Assembly: GCA_009693045.1 (NCBI GenBank)
Contig: SHXZ01000007.1
Span: 44,565-108,564, forward strand
Direction: 5' to 3'
From: Dehalococcoidia bacterium
Lineage (GTDB): Bacteria; Chloroflexota; Dehalococcoidia; Lucifugimonadales; SHYT01
DNA: 64,000 nucleotides
Below are positions 33,455 to 41,924 of the stretch, piece by piece (position 1 is the first letter of the stretch; every line of letters starts with the position of its first letter). A program made the position numbers and the translations under genes. The notes under the pieces are model-generated. The model made no database searches. It was given only the letters and a program-made list of their open reading frames with translations, and was not told the DNA's origin.

Positions 33455-35830
33455 ATGGATGGCCTGTCTGAGAGACAGCAGAGAGGGCGTGGGTCTGTGA
33501 CCTTGCGGACCGCGGGCCAAACGGCCGGGCGTTTTGAGCTGGTTGAGATGCTGGGCGCCACGGGCCTCGCGACGACGTATGTCGCGCGGGACGGCGCGAA
33601 CGGCACCCAGGTGGTCATCAAAATCGTCAGCAGCTATTTCCGAGGCAACCTGAGCACGGTTCAGCCTTTTCTTGACGAGATGGAGCGGGTAAAGACGTTG
33701 CGGCATCCGAACGTCATCTCGTTGCTTGAAGTGGGGCGAGACGCGGAACGGTGGTGGCTGGTGTACGAGCGCGCGGAGCACCCGTCCCTGGCGCGCCAGA
33801 CCCGACCATTCACGCTGGCAGACACCCTGACGCTCCTTGGGGACGTGGCGGCGGCGCTGGACTACGCCCACGCTCATGGAGTCCGGCATGGCAACTTGAA
33901 GCCGGCCAACATTTTTGTGGACGCGGAGGGCCACGCGAGCATCGGCGACTTTGGGATGGGGCTGCTTGGGGACGCCGTCCACCCCCTGGTGCGCAGCACG
34001 CTGAACACGCCCCACCCGTGCTATTCGGCGCCGGAGAGGACGCAAGGGTTATCAGCCGGCCCCTCCACAGACGTGTATTCCCTGGCCGTGCTGGGATACC
34101 AGCTGCTCACTGGGAGCCTGCCGATCTTTGCACTCGGCGCTTCTGCGATGCTGGCGAAGCAGATGACCATGGACCCGCCGGCGCCGTCGTCGGTGAACCA
34201 CGCGCTGCCTCCCAAAGTTGACGATGTGTTGCTCCGCGCGCTCTCGCGCCGCCCCGAGGCGCGCCCGACGTCGCCATCCGTTTTTGTGGGGTTGTTACGG
34301 GAGGCGCTGGCGCCGCTGGACCGGGGGCTGCTTCTCCCCGAGCGTCCCGAAGACGAGACGACTGAGCAGTCATTCCGTCCAACGGGCGCTGCACCAACGA
34401 CCGCGGCGGTGGAACAGGCCAAGGCGGCAGTCGGGACAAAGTTGTGCCCCTCGTGCGGCGTGGAGAACCGCGAGGACGCTGCGTATTGCCGCTCCTGTTG
34501 GACGCGGATAGGACAGCGCCGCGGCGCCACGCTGGACGAAGTGCGGTACCTGCGGCGTTTGGCGTTCCGAACGGCGCTCCAGCGTCGCCTGCTCAGTGGC
34601 ATTGTGGTGTCTGTCCTGCTGGCGTTGCTCCTGTTCAAGGTCGTGTGGGAGATCACCGGTCCAACGCACTTCCTGGCCGCGCCGACGTCGCAGATCGCGT
34701 CTGTGCCGACCGGTTCTGACTGGGCGATGTTCCGTCGGGACCCCCTACACAGCGGCGTGGTCGCGGGGCCGCTTGACTTCAAGGGTGAGGTGGCGTGGCA
34801 GTTTCAAGCCGTTGGCGAGCCGCTCCAGAGCGCCCCGGCGGTGGTAAACGGCCGGGTGTACCAGACCACGGGAGACCGCCGCGTGGTGGCGCTGGACGCC
34901 ACGACTGGTCGTGTCCTGTGGCAGACGCCGACGACCGGGCCCGTGGACTCCTCGCCCGCGGTGGCCGGCGGCCTGGTCTTCTTCGGCCTCCGGGACGGCC
35001 GGGTGGCGGCGCTGGACGCGGACAGCGGCCAGCAACGGTGGGAGATTCAGACGGGCAACCCCGTTATCACTTCCCCGGTTGTCGCCAATGGGACGGTCTA
35101 CGTGACGTCGGGCGACGGCTCTTTGTACGCGATTGACGCGCAGACCGGAAAGAAGCGCTGGACCTGGGAGTACGGCGGCTTCCTGCTCGGCTCGCCCGTC
35201 GTCATTGGGGACGCGGTCATCGCGACGTCTTCGCTGGGCGTGCTCCACGTGCTGGACGCCATCTCCGGTCGGCACCGCCTCTCGTACAGCCTGAACGCTT
35301 CGGTGCAGTCGTCGCCGGCTGTGCACGAGGGGAGGCTCTTTATGGGGACGGACAACGGCAAGGTGCTGGCGTGGGAATGGCGGCCGGTGGAGTACCCGTT
35401 TGAGCGGGGCTGGATGCGCTGGCGTCAGTACATGGTCCGGTGGAAGATGTTGCCGGGGCCAACACCCGTGCAGAAGGGACACCTCTGGGGTGTACAGTTC
35501 CGGCGCAACGCGTTTTCCGCACCTGCGGCGGTCACCGCGGACACCGTGTACCTGGCAAGCCGGGAAGGTCTTGTTCTGGCGCTTAACGCGGACACTGGGG
35601 AGATTCGCTGGAGCAAGGCGATCAAGGGCAGCGCGTGGGCGTCCCCGCTTTTGGTGGGGACCGACCTGTACATTGCAACCAGGGACGGCGCGCTTTACGT
35701 GTTTGACGCCAAGATGGGCGAGCAGCGAAGGCAGCTTGTCATTGGCGGGGGCGTGTCGGGGCAGATCGTTGTGGCGGGCGGCACGATGTACATCCCTTCC
35801 ATAGATGGCATTCTTTACGCGGTGAGGTAG
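33455..35830 (+). CDS. Pseudokinase - zinc ribbon - beta-propeller membrane protein
   Basis: A 791-residue protein with three parts (numbered from the ATG at 33455). First is a Ser/Thr-kinase-like domain: VVIK with K56, DFG at 165-167, APE at 192-194. The catalytic HRD motif is HGN (145-147) followed by LKPAN, so the catalytic Asp is Asn, and the glycine loop is degenerate (LGATGLA). Second is a zinc ribbon CPSC...CRSC (C331, C334, C345, C348). One membrane helix follows (about 380-397). Third is an extracytoplasmic PQQ-type propeller from about 415, with repeats like SSPAVAGGLVFFG and ALDADSGQQRW. It looks like a sensor whose kinase domain is probably inactive or atypical. Translation starts further upstream (33392) or at a GTG near 33497 are possible. 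Confidence 0.8.
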   Translation: MDGLSERQQRGRGSVTLRTAGQTAGRFELVEMLGATGLATTYVARDGANGTQVVIKIVSSYFRGNLSTVQPFLDEMERVKTLRHPNVISLLEVGRDAERWWLVYERAEHPSLARQTRPFTLADTLTLLGDVAAALDYAHAHGVRHGNLKPANIFVDAEGHASIGDFGMGLLGDAVHPLVRSTLNTPHPCYSAPERTQGLSAGPSTDVYSLAVLGYQLLTGSLPIFALGASAMLAKQMTMDPPAPSSVNHALPPKVDDVLLRALSRRPEARPTSPSVFVGLLREALAPLDRGLLLPERPEDETTEQSFRPTGAAPTTAAVEQAKAAVGTKLCPSCGVENREDAAYCRSCWTRIGQRRGATLDEVRYLRRLAFRTALQRRLLSGIVVSVLLALLLFKVVWEITGPTHFLAAPTSQIASVPTGSDWAMFRRDPLHSGVVAGPLDFKGEVAWQFQAVGEPLQSAPAVVNGRVYQTTGDRRVVALDATTGRVLWQTPTTGPVDSSPAVAGGLVFFGLRDGRVAALDADSGQQRWEIQTGNPVITSPVVANGTVYVTSGDGSLYAIDAQTGKKRWTWEYGGFLLGSPVVIGDAVIATSSLGVLHVLDAISGRHRLSYSLNASVQSSPAVHEGRLFMGTDNGKVLAWEWRPVEYPFERGWMRWRQYMVRWKMLPGPTPVQKGHLWGVQFRRNAFSAPAAVTADTVYLASREGLVLALNADTGEIRWSKAIKGSAWASPLLVGTDLYIATRDGALYVFDAKMGEQRRQLVIGGGVSGQIVVAGGTMYIPSIDGILYAVR

Positions 35831-35832
35831 CC

Positions 35833-36921
35833 TTGGAACTGGCGTTGATTGGATTCCCAGGGGCTGGCAAGAGCACGCTGTCCCGCGCGGTGACGGAGGC
35901 GGTGGATCCGAAGGTCGGAACTGGCGCGCGATGGGGGAAGGCCCAGGTGGGTGTCGTTAAGGTGCCGGACCCCCGCGTTGACCAGCAGGTCAAGCTCTTC
36001 CGGCCGCAGAGCGTTGTTCAGGCGGAACTTCGGCTCGTTGACTTCCCGGCGTGGGGTGAGGGGTTGGGGAAGGGAGCGGGGATCACGGGCGAACTGTTCA
36101 GCATGCTCCAACGTGCAGATGCTCTGGTCCACGTGGTGCGTGGTCTCGGGGAGACGACGGGCGAGGGCGGGCAGATGACTCCGCAGCGGGCCGCGGCGGA
36201 AATGGACACGGAGCTGGCGTTCGCGGACCTGGCGATCCTGGAGCGGCGGGTGCAGCGGCTGGAGAGCGGGCTCAAAGGCGCGAAGCCGTCGGAGCGCGCG
36301 CAGTTGCTCCAGGAAAAGCAGCTCTTTGAGCGGGTGAAGGCGGCGCTTGAGCAGGACGTTCCCATCCTGAGGCAGGAGATTGATGACGCGGAGCGCAAGG
36401 TGCTGCGGGAGTTCCAGTTCCTGACTGCCAAGCCGCTTCTGGTTGTGGTGAACGTGGACGAGCGTGCTCTGGGCGAGGGCGGTCTGCGTGTCCCGGACGA
36501 GCTTGCCAATCGCCCCGGGCAGCGCGCGGTGGCGGTGTGCGCGAAGCTGGAAGAGGAGCTACTGGCGATGAGCGAGGCGGAGCGCGCCGAGTTTCGGAAA
36601 GAGCTTGGGGTGCCGCAGAACAGCCGCGACGTGATGATCCAGGCGGCGTACGAGCTGCTGGACATGGTGACGTTCCTGACGGTGGGCCCGGACGAGGTGC
36701 GCGCGTGGCCCATTGAGCGGAACACCGTCGCGGTGAGGGCGGCGGGCAAGGTCCATTCCGACATAGAGCGCGGGTTCATTCGCGCCGAGGTCATCCACGA
36801 GAAGCAGCTCTTGGAGTGCGGGAGCCTCGTCGAGGCGCGCAAGCGCGGGCTGCTGCGCCTGGAGGGCAAGACGTACGTGGTGCAGGACGGCGACGTGATC
36901 AACTTTCTGTTCAACGTGTAG
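35833..36921 (+). CDS. ychF: YchF/OLA1-family P-loop NTPase
   Basis: A 362-residue TRAFAC-class NTPase linked to the ribosome. G1 is GFPGAGKS (7-14). The helical coiled-coil region (LERRVQRLESGLKGAKPSER) is typical, and the C-terminal TGS domain ends AGKVHSDIERGFIRAEVI and VVQDGDVINFLFNV, a strong family mark. The G4-like position reads VVVNVDE, consistent with the NxxE of ATP-preferring YchF proteins. The start is a TTG at 35833, two nt after the upstream stop, with gaggtag upstream. It is probably co-transcribed with the pseudokinase and hemW. Confidence 0.88.
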   Translation: MELALIGFPGAGKSTLSRAVTEAVDPKVGTGARWGKAQVGVVKVPDPRVDQQVKLFRPQSVVQAELRLVDFPAWGEGLGKGAGITGELFSMLQRADALVHVVRGLGETTGEGGQMTPQRAAAEMDTELAFADLAILERRVQRLESGLKGAKPSERAQLLQEKQLFERVKAALEQDVPILRQEIDDAERKVLREFQFLTAKPLLVVVNVDERALGEGGLRVPDELANRPGQRAVAVCAKLEEELLAMSEAERAEFRKELGVPQNSRDVMIQAAYELLDMVTFLTVGPDEVRAWPIERNTVAVRAAGKVHSDIERGFIRAEVIHEKQLLECGSLVEARKRGLLRLEGKTYVVQDGDVINFLFNV

Positions 36922-36928
36922 GGGGCGT

Positions 36929-38194
36929 ATGGTGGGGAGCGACACGATGGAGGCGGGTGCTGGCGGAATTGCGCTCTACCTCCACATCCCGTTCTGCCAG
37001 ACCAAGTGCTCGTACTGTGATTTCAACACGTACGCGGGGATCAACGACCTCATCCCAGGCTTCGTGCGCGCCCTCTGCGGTGAGATTGCTCAGTGGGGAC
37101 GATTGCTCGGCGGGCCGGAGGTGGAGACGGTCTTTTTCGGCGGCGGGACTCCGTCGCTGCTGTCGCCCGAACAGCTTGCGCTGGTGATGGACACGATACG
37201 CGGCTCGTTCCGGCTGTCGCCCGGCGCGGAGGTCACCACGGAGGCGAACCCGGAGGACGTGACGCGCGAGCGCATGGCGGGGTTCCTGGCGTGCGGCGTC
37301 AACCGGGTTAGCATGGGCGTGCAGACGTTGGACCGGGGCCTGCTGAAGGTGCTGGGCCGCCGCCACACGGTGGAGCGGGCGGGCGAGGCTATGAAGGCAG
37401 CTCGGGCTGCGGGCTTCACGAGCATCAACCTTGACCTGATGTACGGCCTCTCGTTGCAGACGCTTGACCAGTGGCGCGCCACGTTGCAGGGCGTCCTGGC
37501 GCTGCGGCCAGAGCACCTCTCGGCGTACTGCCTGACGCTGGAGGAGGGCACGGCGCTGCACCGCTGGGTGCGTCGCGGCAGCCTGCCCGAGCCGGACGAG
37601 GACCTGGCCGCCGACATGTACAACCTGGCGGAGGACGTGCTGGGCCAGACTGGGTACCGCCACTACGAGATCTCTAACTGGACGCTGCCTGGCCAGGAAT
37701 GCCGCCATAACCTGGTCTACTGGCGCAACGGGCCTTACCTGGGCGTCGGGCCGGGGGCGCACTCGCACCTCGGCGGCTATCGCTTCGCCACGGGCCTTTC
37801 ACCCCACGAGCACCTGCGGAACGTTGCGGCCTGGGAAACGCGGCGCCAGACGCGGGAGTCCATCCTTTCGGAGCCACTTCTCAAGAGTATTCCTACTGTT
37901 GCAGAGGTTGAGGCCATTGACCGGCGCCTGGAGATGGCGGAGACGGCCATGCTCGCTTTGAGGCTGGACGAGGGGCTTGATCTCGGCGCGTTTGAGGACC
38001 GTTTTGGACAGGCTGCGGACGATGCGTTTCCGGGCGTGTTCGCCGAGATGCGGGAAGCGGGCCTGGTGGACATAACGGAGTCACTGGACGGGCCGTGCTG
38101 CGTGTTGACGCCGCGCGGGCGCTTGTTGAGCAACGAGGTGTTTCAGCGGCTCCTTTCGGTGCGGCCACGGCAGGCAGTGGGCGGGCGAGGGTAG
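36929..38194 (+). CDS. hemW: Radical SAM HemW-like protein
   Basis: A 421-residue radical SAM enzyme of the HemN/HemW group. The [4Fe-4S] motif is C23-QTK-C27-SY-C30 (CxxxCxxC), preceded by ALYLHIPF. The FFGGGTPSLLSPEQL motif, the SMGVQTLDRGLLKVLGR motif and the C-terminal HemN domain follow. HemW-type proteins bind haem and act in haem trafficking; true coproporphyrinogen oxidases carry a longer N-terminus. An ATG at 36947 with ggggag upstream is an alternative start. It begins 7 nt after ychF. Confidence 0.87.
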   Translation: MVGSDTMEAGAGGIALYLHIPFCQTKCSYCDFNTYAGINDLIPGFVRALCGEIAQWGRLLGGPEVETVFFGGGTPSLLSPEQLALVMDTIRGSFRLSPGAEVTTEANPEDVTRERMAGFLACGVNRVSMGVQTLDRGLLKVLGRRHTVERAGEAMKAARAAGFTSINLDLMYGLSLQTLDQWRATLQGVLALRPEHLSAYCLTLEEGTALHRWVRRGSLPEPDEDLAADMYNLAEDVLGQTGYRHYEISNWTLPGQECRHNLVYWRNGPYLGVGPGAHSHLGGYRFATGLSPHEHLRNVAAWETRRQTRESILSEPLLKSIPTVAEVEAIDRRLEMAETAMLALRLDEGLDLGAFEDRFGQAADDAFPGVFAEMREAGLVDITESLDGPCCVLTPRGRLLSNEVFQRLLSVRPRQAVGGRG

Positions 38195-38198
38195 CGTC

Positions 38199-38588
38199 GT
38201 GGCACGCAGGCAGGAGGCGCAGCAGCCCTCTGACGTGGAGCAGGTGCTCGTTGACATGCTGCTGGCGCTCGTGTTGGCCTACGGCGACTCGGCGCGTCCC
38301 CAGGTCCGCGAGAAGGGGCTTGAGGAGCGTGACGTGGCGTTTGAGGCCGACATGCTAGCGCCGCCCGAAATGGAGCTGACGGTGTATGCTACGCAGAAGA
38401 GGGGGCGCGTCCTGTCGCTGATGCGGGAGATGCATGCCCGCGGCTGGGCGCGCATGGAGGTGATACCGCCTCGCGGGGCCTATCACCTGTTCTTGTTGCC
38501 GAAGGGGATGGAGCACGCCGCGCAGATCACGCGACCGTGGTGGCGGAGGGCGCTGGACCGGTGGAAGGCACGGGGGAAGCGCGGCTAG
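38199..38588 (+). CDS. Small conserved-looking protein after hemW
   Basis: A 129-residue protein I do not recognise. It has an N-terminal helix (DVEQVLVDMLLALVLAYG), a middle ELTVYATQKRGRVLSLMREM segment and a basic C-terminus (RPWWRRALDRWKARGKRG). It starts with GTG 4 nt after hemW's stop, so it belongs to the same transcript. The pattern suggests a helix-turn-helix-like or nucleic-acid-binding fold, but this is a weak guess. Confidence 0.6.
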   Translation: MARRQEAQQPSDVEQVLVDMLLALVLAYGDSARPQVREKGLEERDVAFEADMLAPPEMELTVYATQKRGRVLSLMREMHARGWARMEVIPPRGAYHLFLLPKGMEHAAQITRPWWRRALDRWKARGKRG

Positions 38589-38684
38589 TCAGAGCTTGTG
38601 AAGAATCGTCTTCAGAGCTTTTGCCTCCCGTCGACCTCCGGTGTCCATAAGCCAACCTGGGGGACGCCCACCGCCTCACCACCC

Positions 38685-38722
38685 ACCTCTCCCTAAGTCC
38701 CTCCCCGCATCGGGGAGGGACT
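38685..38722. repeat. Dispersed palindromic repeat, family C copy
   Basis: GTCCCTCCCC-gcat-CGGGGAGGGAC hairpin with the ccacctctccctaa prefix, in the 212-bp gap between convergent genes; it may also act as a terminator. Confidence 0.65.
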
Positions 38723-38800
38723 TGACCATCTGACGGCGACGCGAATGTTGGCATTTGTTCACAGGCTCTCAGCGAGGGCAACCGGGGCTCTTAAAGGACG

Positions 38801-39994
38801 TTAGCTTGCAGAGGCCAGCACCTTGCTCGCGGCGGCGACGCCGGCACCAACAGCAACCTCAAAGCCGTGCTTGGGCAACAGGTCTTCCAGGGCGCTAAGC
38901 AACAACAGGACGTTGGCGGACGTGCTGGACTCGCCCATGAGGCCGATGCGCCAGACCTTGCCGCGGAACTGGCCAAGGCCGCCGCCAATCTCAATGTTGT
39001 ATTGCCTGAGCAGCGCGGTGCGGAACGGCGTGTCCTCTATGCCCTGCGGGACCGCCACGGTCGTCAGCTGGTAGAGGCAGTTCGGCTCGGGCACCAGCGG
39101 CTCCAGGCCCAGCGCGTGCAGCCCAGCGCGCAGCGCCCGCCCGTTGCGAGTGTGCCGCGCAAAGCGGTTCTCAAGGCCCTCTTCTATCGCCATGCGCAAC
39201 GCCTCGCGTAGGGCGTAGACCATGCTCATGGGCGCGGTGTGGTGATAGACGCGCTGGCCGCCCTCCCAGTACTTTCGCAGCAGGCCGATGTCCAGGTACC
39301 AGGTGTACGGCTTGGTCTTGCGCGTGTTGATGACCTCCAGCGCCTTAGCGCTCAGCGCGCAGGGCGAGAGGCCCGGCGGCGCGCCGATGCACTTTTGCGT
39401 CGCGCTGAACGCGTAGTCAATGCCCACGCTGTCCATGTTGACGGCGTTGGCGCCCAGCGACGTCACGGTGTCCACCATGAGGAGCGCGCCGCGCTCCTGG
39501 GCCAGCTTGCTCAGCTCCTGAAGCGGGTAGAGGACACCGGTGGAGGTCTCCGCGTGGACGGCGGCGATGAGCTTGATGCGCGGGTGGCTTTGGATGGCCT
39601 TCCGGACCTGGTCAATGTCGACCTGCTTGCCCCATTCCACAGGGACGCGCACAACTTGAGCGCCGAGGCGACCAGCCATCTCAATGAGCCGCTCGCCGAA
39701 GAACCCGGCGTCAAGGACGACCGCCACGTCACCGGGTTCCAGGAGGTTGGCCAGTCCGGCTTCCATGCCGGCGGAACCGGTGCCGGAGATGGGAAGCGTG
39801 AAGCCCTCCTTGGTGCCGAAGACGTGGCGCAGCATGACGGCAACATCGTCCATGATCTTGAGGAAGTCGGGGTCCAGGTAACCCAGGAGGGGGGCGGTCA
39901 TGGCGCGGAGCACGCGGGGGGAGATGTTGGCCGGCCCAGGGCCGAGCAGTAGCCGGGCCGGTGGGTTGAGTTCGCCGATGGCGGGTGTGGTCAT
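38801..39994 (-). CDS. Alanine-glyoxylate aminotransferase family protein
   Basis: A 397-residue class V PLP aminotransferase of the SPT/AGT type. It begins RLLLGPGPANISPRVLRAM and GYLDPDFLKIMDD, both family signatures. The PLP lysine is in SATQKCIGAPPGLS; the GTGSAGMEAGLANL loop binds the phosphate. A C-terminal WRIGLMGESSTSANV ends the fold. Possible roles are glyoxylate detoxification, serine-glyoxylate cycling or photorespiration-like metabolism. The ATG at 39994 has AAGGAG 5 nt upstream; the longer frame to 40042 is not supported. Confidence 0.9.
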   Translation of the reverse strand: MTTPAIGELNPPARLLLGPGPANISPRVLRAMTAPLLGYLDPDFLKIMDDVAVMLRHVFGTKEGFTLPISGTGSAGMEAGLANLLEPGDVAVVLDAGFFGERLIEMAGRLGAQVVRVPVEWGKQVDIDQVRKAIQSHPRIKLIAAVHAETSTGVLYPLQELSKLAQERGALLMVDTVTSLGANAVNMDSVGIDYAFSATQKCIGAPPGLSPCALSAKALEVINTRKTKPYTWYLDIGLLRKYWEGGQRVYHHTAPMSMVYALREALRMAIEEGLENRFARHTRNGRALRAGLHALGLEPLVPEPNCLYQLTTVAVPQGIEDTPFRTALLRQYNIEIGGGLGQFRGKVWRIGLMGESSTSANVLLLLSALEDLLPKHGFEVAVGAGVAAASKVLASAS

Positions 39995-40126
39995 GTTGCT
40001 CCTTCCAGGGGGATAGGCCGAAGGGATGGGGAACCACTTCACAAGTGCCCCAGCGTAGCAGCCTGGTCGTTTTTCGTCAAGGCGGCGTCGCGAAGCTACG
40101 GCGGGTCATGGAGCGGCGCGTGGGCG

Positions 40127-40155
40127 TTGTGGCGAAGGGCACAGGATGATAAAAT
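40127..40155 (+). promoter_or_regulatory. Promoter of tRNA-Gln
   Basis: TTGTGG (40127-40132), a 17-nt spacer and TAAAAT (40150-40155), with the tRNA beginning 15 nt later at 40170. Confidence 0.6.
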
Positions 40156-40169
40156 AAGTTTTCCACCGC

Positions 40170-40243
40170 TGGGGGATCGTCTAACGGTAGGACGGCAGAC
40201 TCTGGATCTGTTAGTCGTGGTTCGAATCCACGTCCCCCAGCCA
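40170..40243 (+). tRNA. tRNA-Gln (CTG anticodon), CCA encoded
   Basis: A complete cloverleaf. The acceptor stem TGGGGGA pairs with TCCCCCA, with discriminator G and encoded CCA (40241-40243). D arm GTC...GAC. Anticodon stem GCAGA/TCTGT with loop CTCTGGA, anticodon CTG. The T arm is CGTGG-TTCGAAT-CCACG. The integrase gene lies right after it in opposite orientation, as at many tRNA attachment sites. Confidence 0.93.
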
Positions 40244-40257
40244 GTTCACCACCACAA

Positions 40258-40286
40258 AAAGCCACCGGTGATGAGCCGGTGGCTTT
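40258..40286 (-). terminator. Intrinsic terminator between tRNA-Gln and integrase remnant
   Basis: AAAGCCACCGG (40258-40268) and CCGGTGGCTTT (40276-40286) form an 11-bp perfect stem with a 7-nt loop. On the minus strand it is followed by a run of five T, so it most clearly ends the integrase transcript; it may also work for the tRNA. Confidence 0.7.
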
Positions 40287-40305
40287 CAATTGACAGCAAC
40301 GGGCG

Positions 40306-41016
40306 TTAGATGCTCAGGGCTGCATCCATTTTGTCCGCAACCTCTTGGAGCCCTGCTTCCACACTATGCGTGTAAATCTCGGATGTGACAGCGATGGTGC
40401 TATGCCCGAGCAGGTCCGCGACTTTCCGAAGGTGAACGCCCTGGCTGAACAAGGCCGTTGCCACGCTGTGCCGCAAGTCGTGGAAGCGCTTCTCTGGGAG
40501 ACCGGCGCGGCGAAGCATTCCCTTGAATTGCCGTACCAGATTGGAGCCATCGATCGGGGTTCCGAACTCTGTCGTAAACACTAGGCCCTGGTCTTGCCAT
40601 AGAGGGCCTGCTCTCAATCGCTCCTCTCGTTGATGCGTGCGGTGGGACTTGAGGGCTTCCTGCGCAAGTGCTGGTAACACGATGGTGCGCCGGCTGCGGT
40701 CCGTCTTGGGCGGAACGAGTTGAAGCGTCCCATCGATGCGTTGCATGGATGCCGTCACCTTCAAGACGCCTCGTTCGAGGTTCACCGAGTCCCAGGTCAA
40801 CCCCAAGCATTCGCCTTCCCGCAGTCCGGTCGTGGCTGCCAACATGTACAGCGCACTGAGCCGGTGCCCGTCGATAGAAGCGAGGAAGTCTCTCAGCTGG
40901 GCTGGTGAAAGCGGCTCGACCTTGCTCGGGGGCGCTTTCGGAACCTCAACAAGCCGGGCAACGTTGCGTTCAATTGCAGTCCAAACAAACGAACGATTGT
41001 TGGTTGGGTGAAGCTA
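40306..41016 (-). pseudogene. Tyrosine recombinase lacking its N-terminal domain
   Basis: A site-specific integrase catalytic domain. The frame opens after a TAG near 41015 with the last part of a core-binding domain (AIERNVARLVEVPKAPP). The complete catalytic domain follows: Arg box TGLREGE, HDLRH (HxxR), LLGHST and the nucleophile region EIYTHS. The arm-binding domain and a proper start codon upstream are missing; the first ATG is at 40845. The position next to tRNA-Gln suggests a past integration there. It is probably inactive, though an internally started catalytic fragment could still be made. Confidence 0.75.
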
Positions 41017-41055
41017 GGGAGGCGCACTAACCGCCGAAGTCGGTGCACGGAGTCG

Positions 41056-41364
41056 TCACGGTGCGAGTTTCGCTGGCGGGGCCATGGGCACAGAAGACTC
41101 GCCGCGGTTCTGGCGGTCAATGCGCTCTTTCATCGTATTCGACAAGGGCACGCCCATCTGTTCAAACTGTGCTTGCATGCTCTCCTGCAGCGGCATCGCG
41201 CCCGCGCTTCGTCCCTTCACCCTAAACGCTACCGAGGATATTTGCCTCGTCATGTTTGTGCTCTTACACACGGAGCAGACAGGATGCAACTCGTCTTTCA
41301 CCGATCGCGTGAACACGCTCGTTACCGTCTTGCAGTTCTCACACTTGTAGTCGTATTCCGGCAT
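41056..41364 (-). CDS. FmdB-type zinc ribbon protein
   Basis: A 102-residue protein with an N-terminal zinc ribbon. MPEYDYKCENC is followed by ELHPVCSVCKSTNMTRQ, giving C8, C11, C30 and C33, the FmdB-family pattern. The C-terminal half is a helix-rich region (LQESMQAQFEQMGVPLSNT) ending in PPAKLAP. FmdB-like proteins are small DNA-binding or regulatory proteins of unclear role. The ATG at 41364 fits the family N-terminus exactly; the longer frame to 41397 is not supported. Confidence 0.78.
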   Translation of the reverse strand: MPEYDYKCENCKTVTSVFTRSVKDELHPVCSVCKSTNMTRQISSVAFRVKGRSAGAMPLQESMQAQFEQMGVPLSNTMKERIDRQNRGESSVPMAPPAKLAP

Positions 41365-41924
41365 GTCTGCGCTCCTCAGCGAGGTGGTTGCTAGCACTCC
41401 TCCGAGTTTTCAAGGCCCGCCCCATGAGTAGAGTCGTGGCTCTCGCCAAGCACGGGCTCGCCTTCGGGGACGATGCCCGCGTCGAGATAGTGTGCTTCGG
41501 TCGGTCCCTGTGCGCTATCGCCAAGCTCCCGGTTCATGCATCCCCGGCAAGCGGAGTCCGAGCGGGGTAGTGAACATCACTTGGCATTGCGCTTCAAGGC
41601 CGGATCCGCCCAGAGCGTTACGGTCGTGGCACCTATTCGGGCGCGTGGGTCTTGTAGCCACAAGCGCGGTAGCCACAATGAAGTGCTTCTGGAGCGTCCA
41701 TGTCAGGCCTCTTCCGTCTAGGACTCGGTCGTCCCCCCTTTTGGAGCAGAGTATAGGCTGTCTAGGCCGTTGTTGCTACGCGAGGTGCTGTAATGGAGCA
41801 GCCACCATGAGGCTCTACTCCATGCGAAAAAGGGGACGTTTTGTGACGGCTGGATAGGGAGTATAGGCAGGGTCAATTTGAATCGTGAACACAGCGGAGA
41901 TGACTCTCTTCGCAGCCTAGAGCC
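41365..41924. other. Intergenic region within the tRNA-Gln island, no gene seen
   Basis: 560 bp without a recognisable gene or strong hairpin. Open frames on either strand are short and have no family resemblance. It could be debris from the integrated element. Confidence 0.4.
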
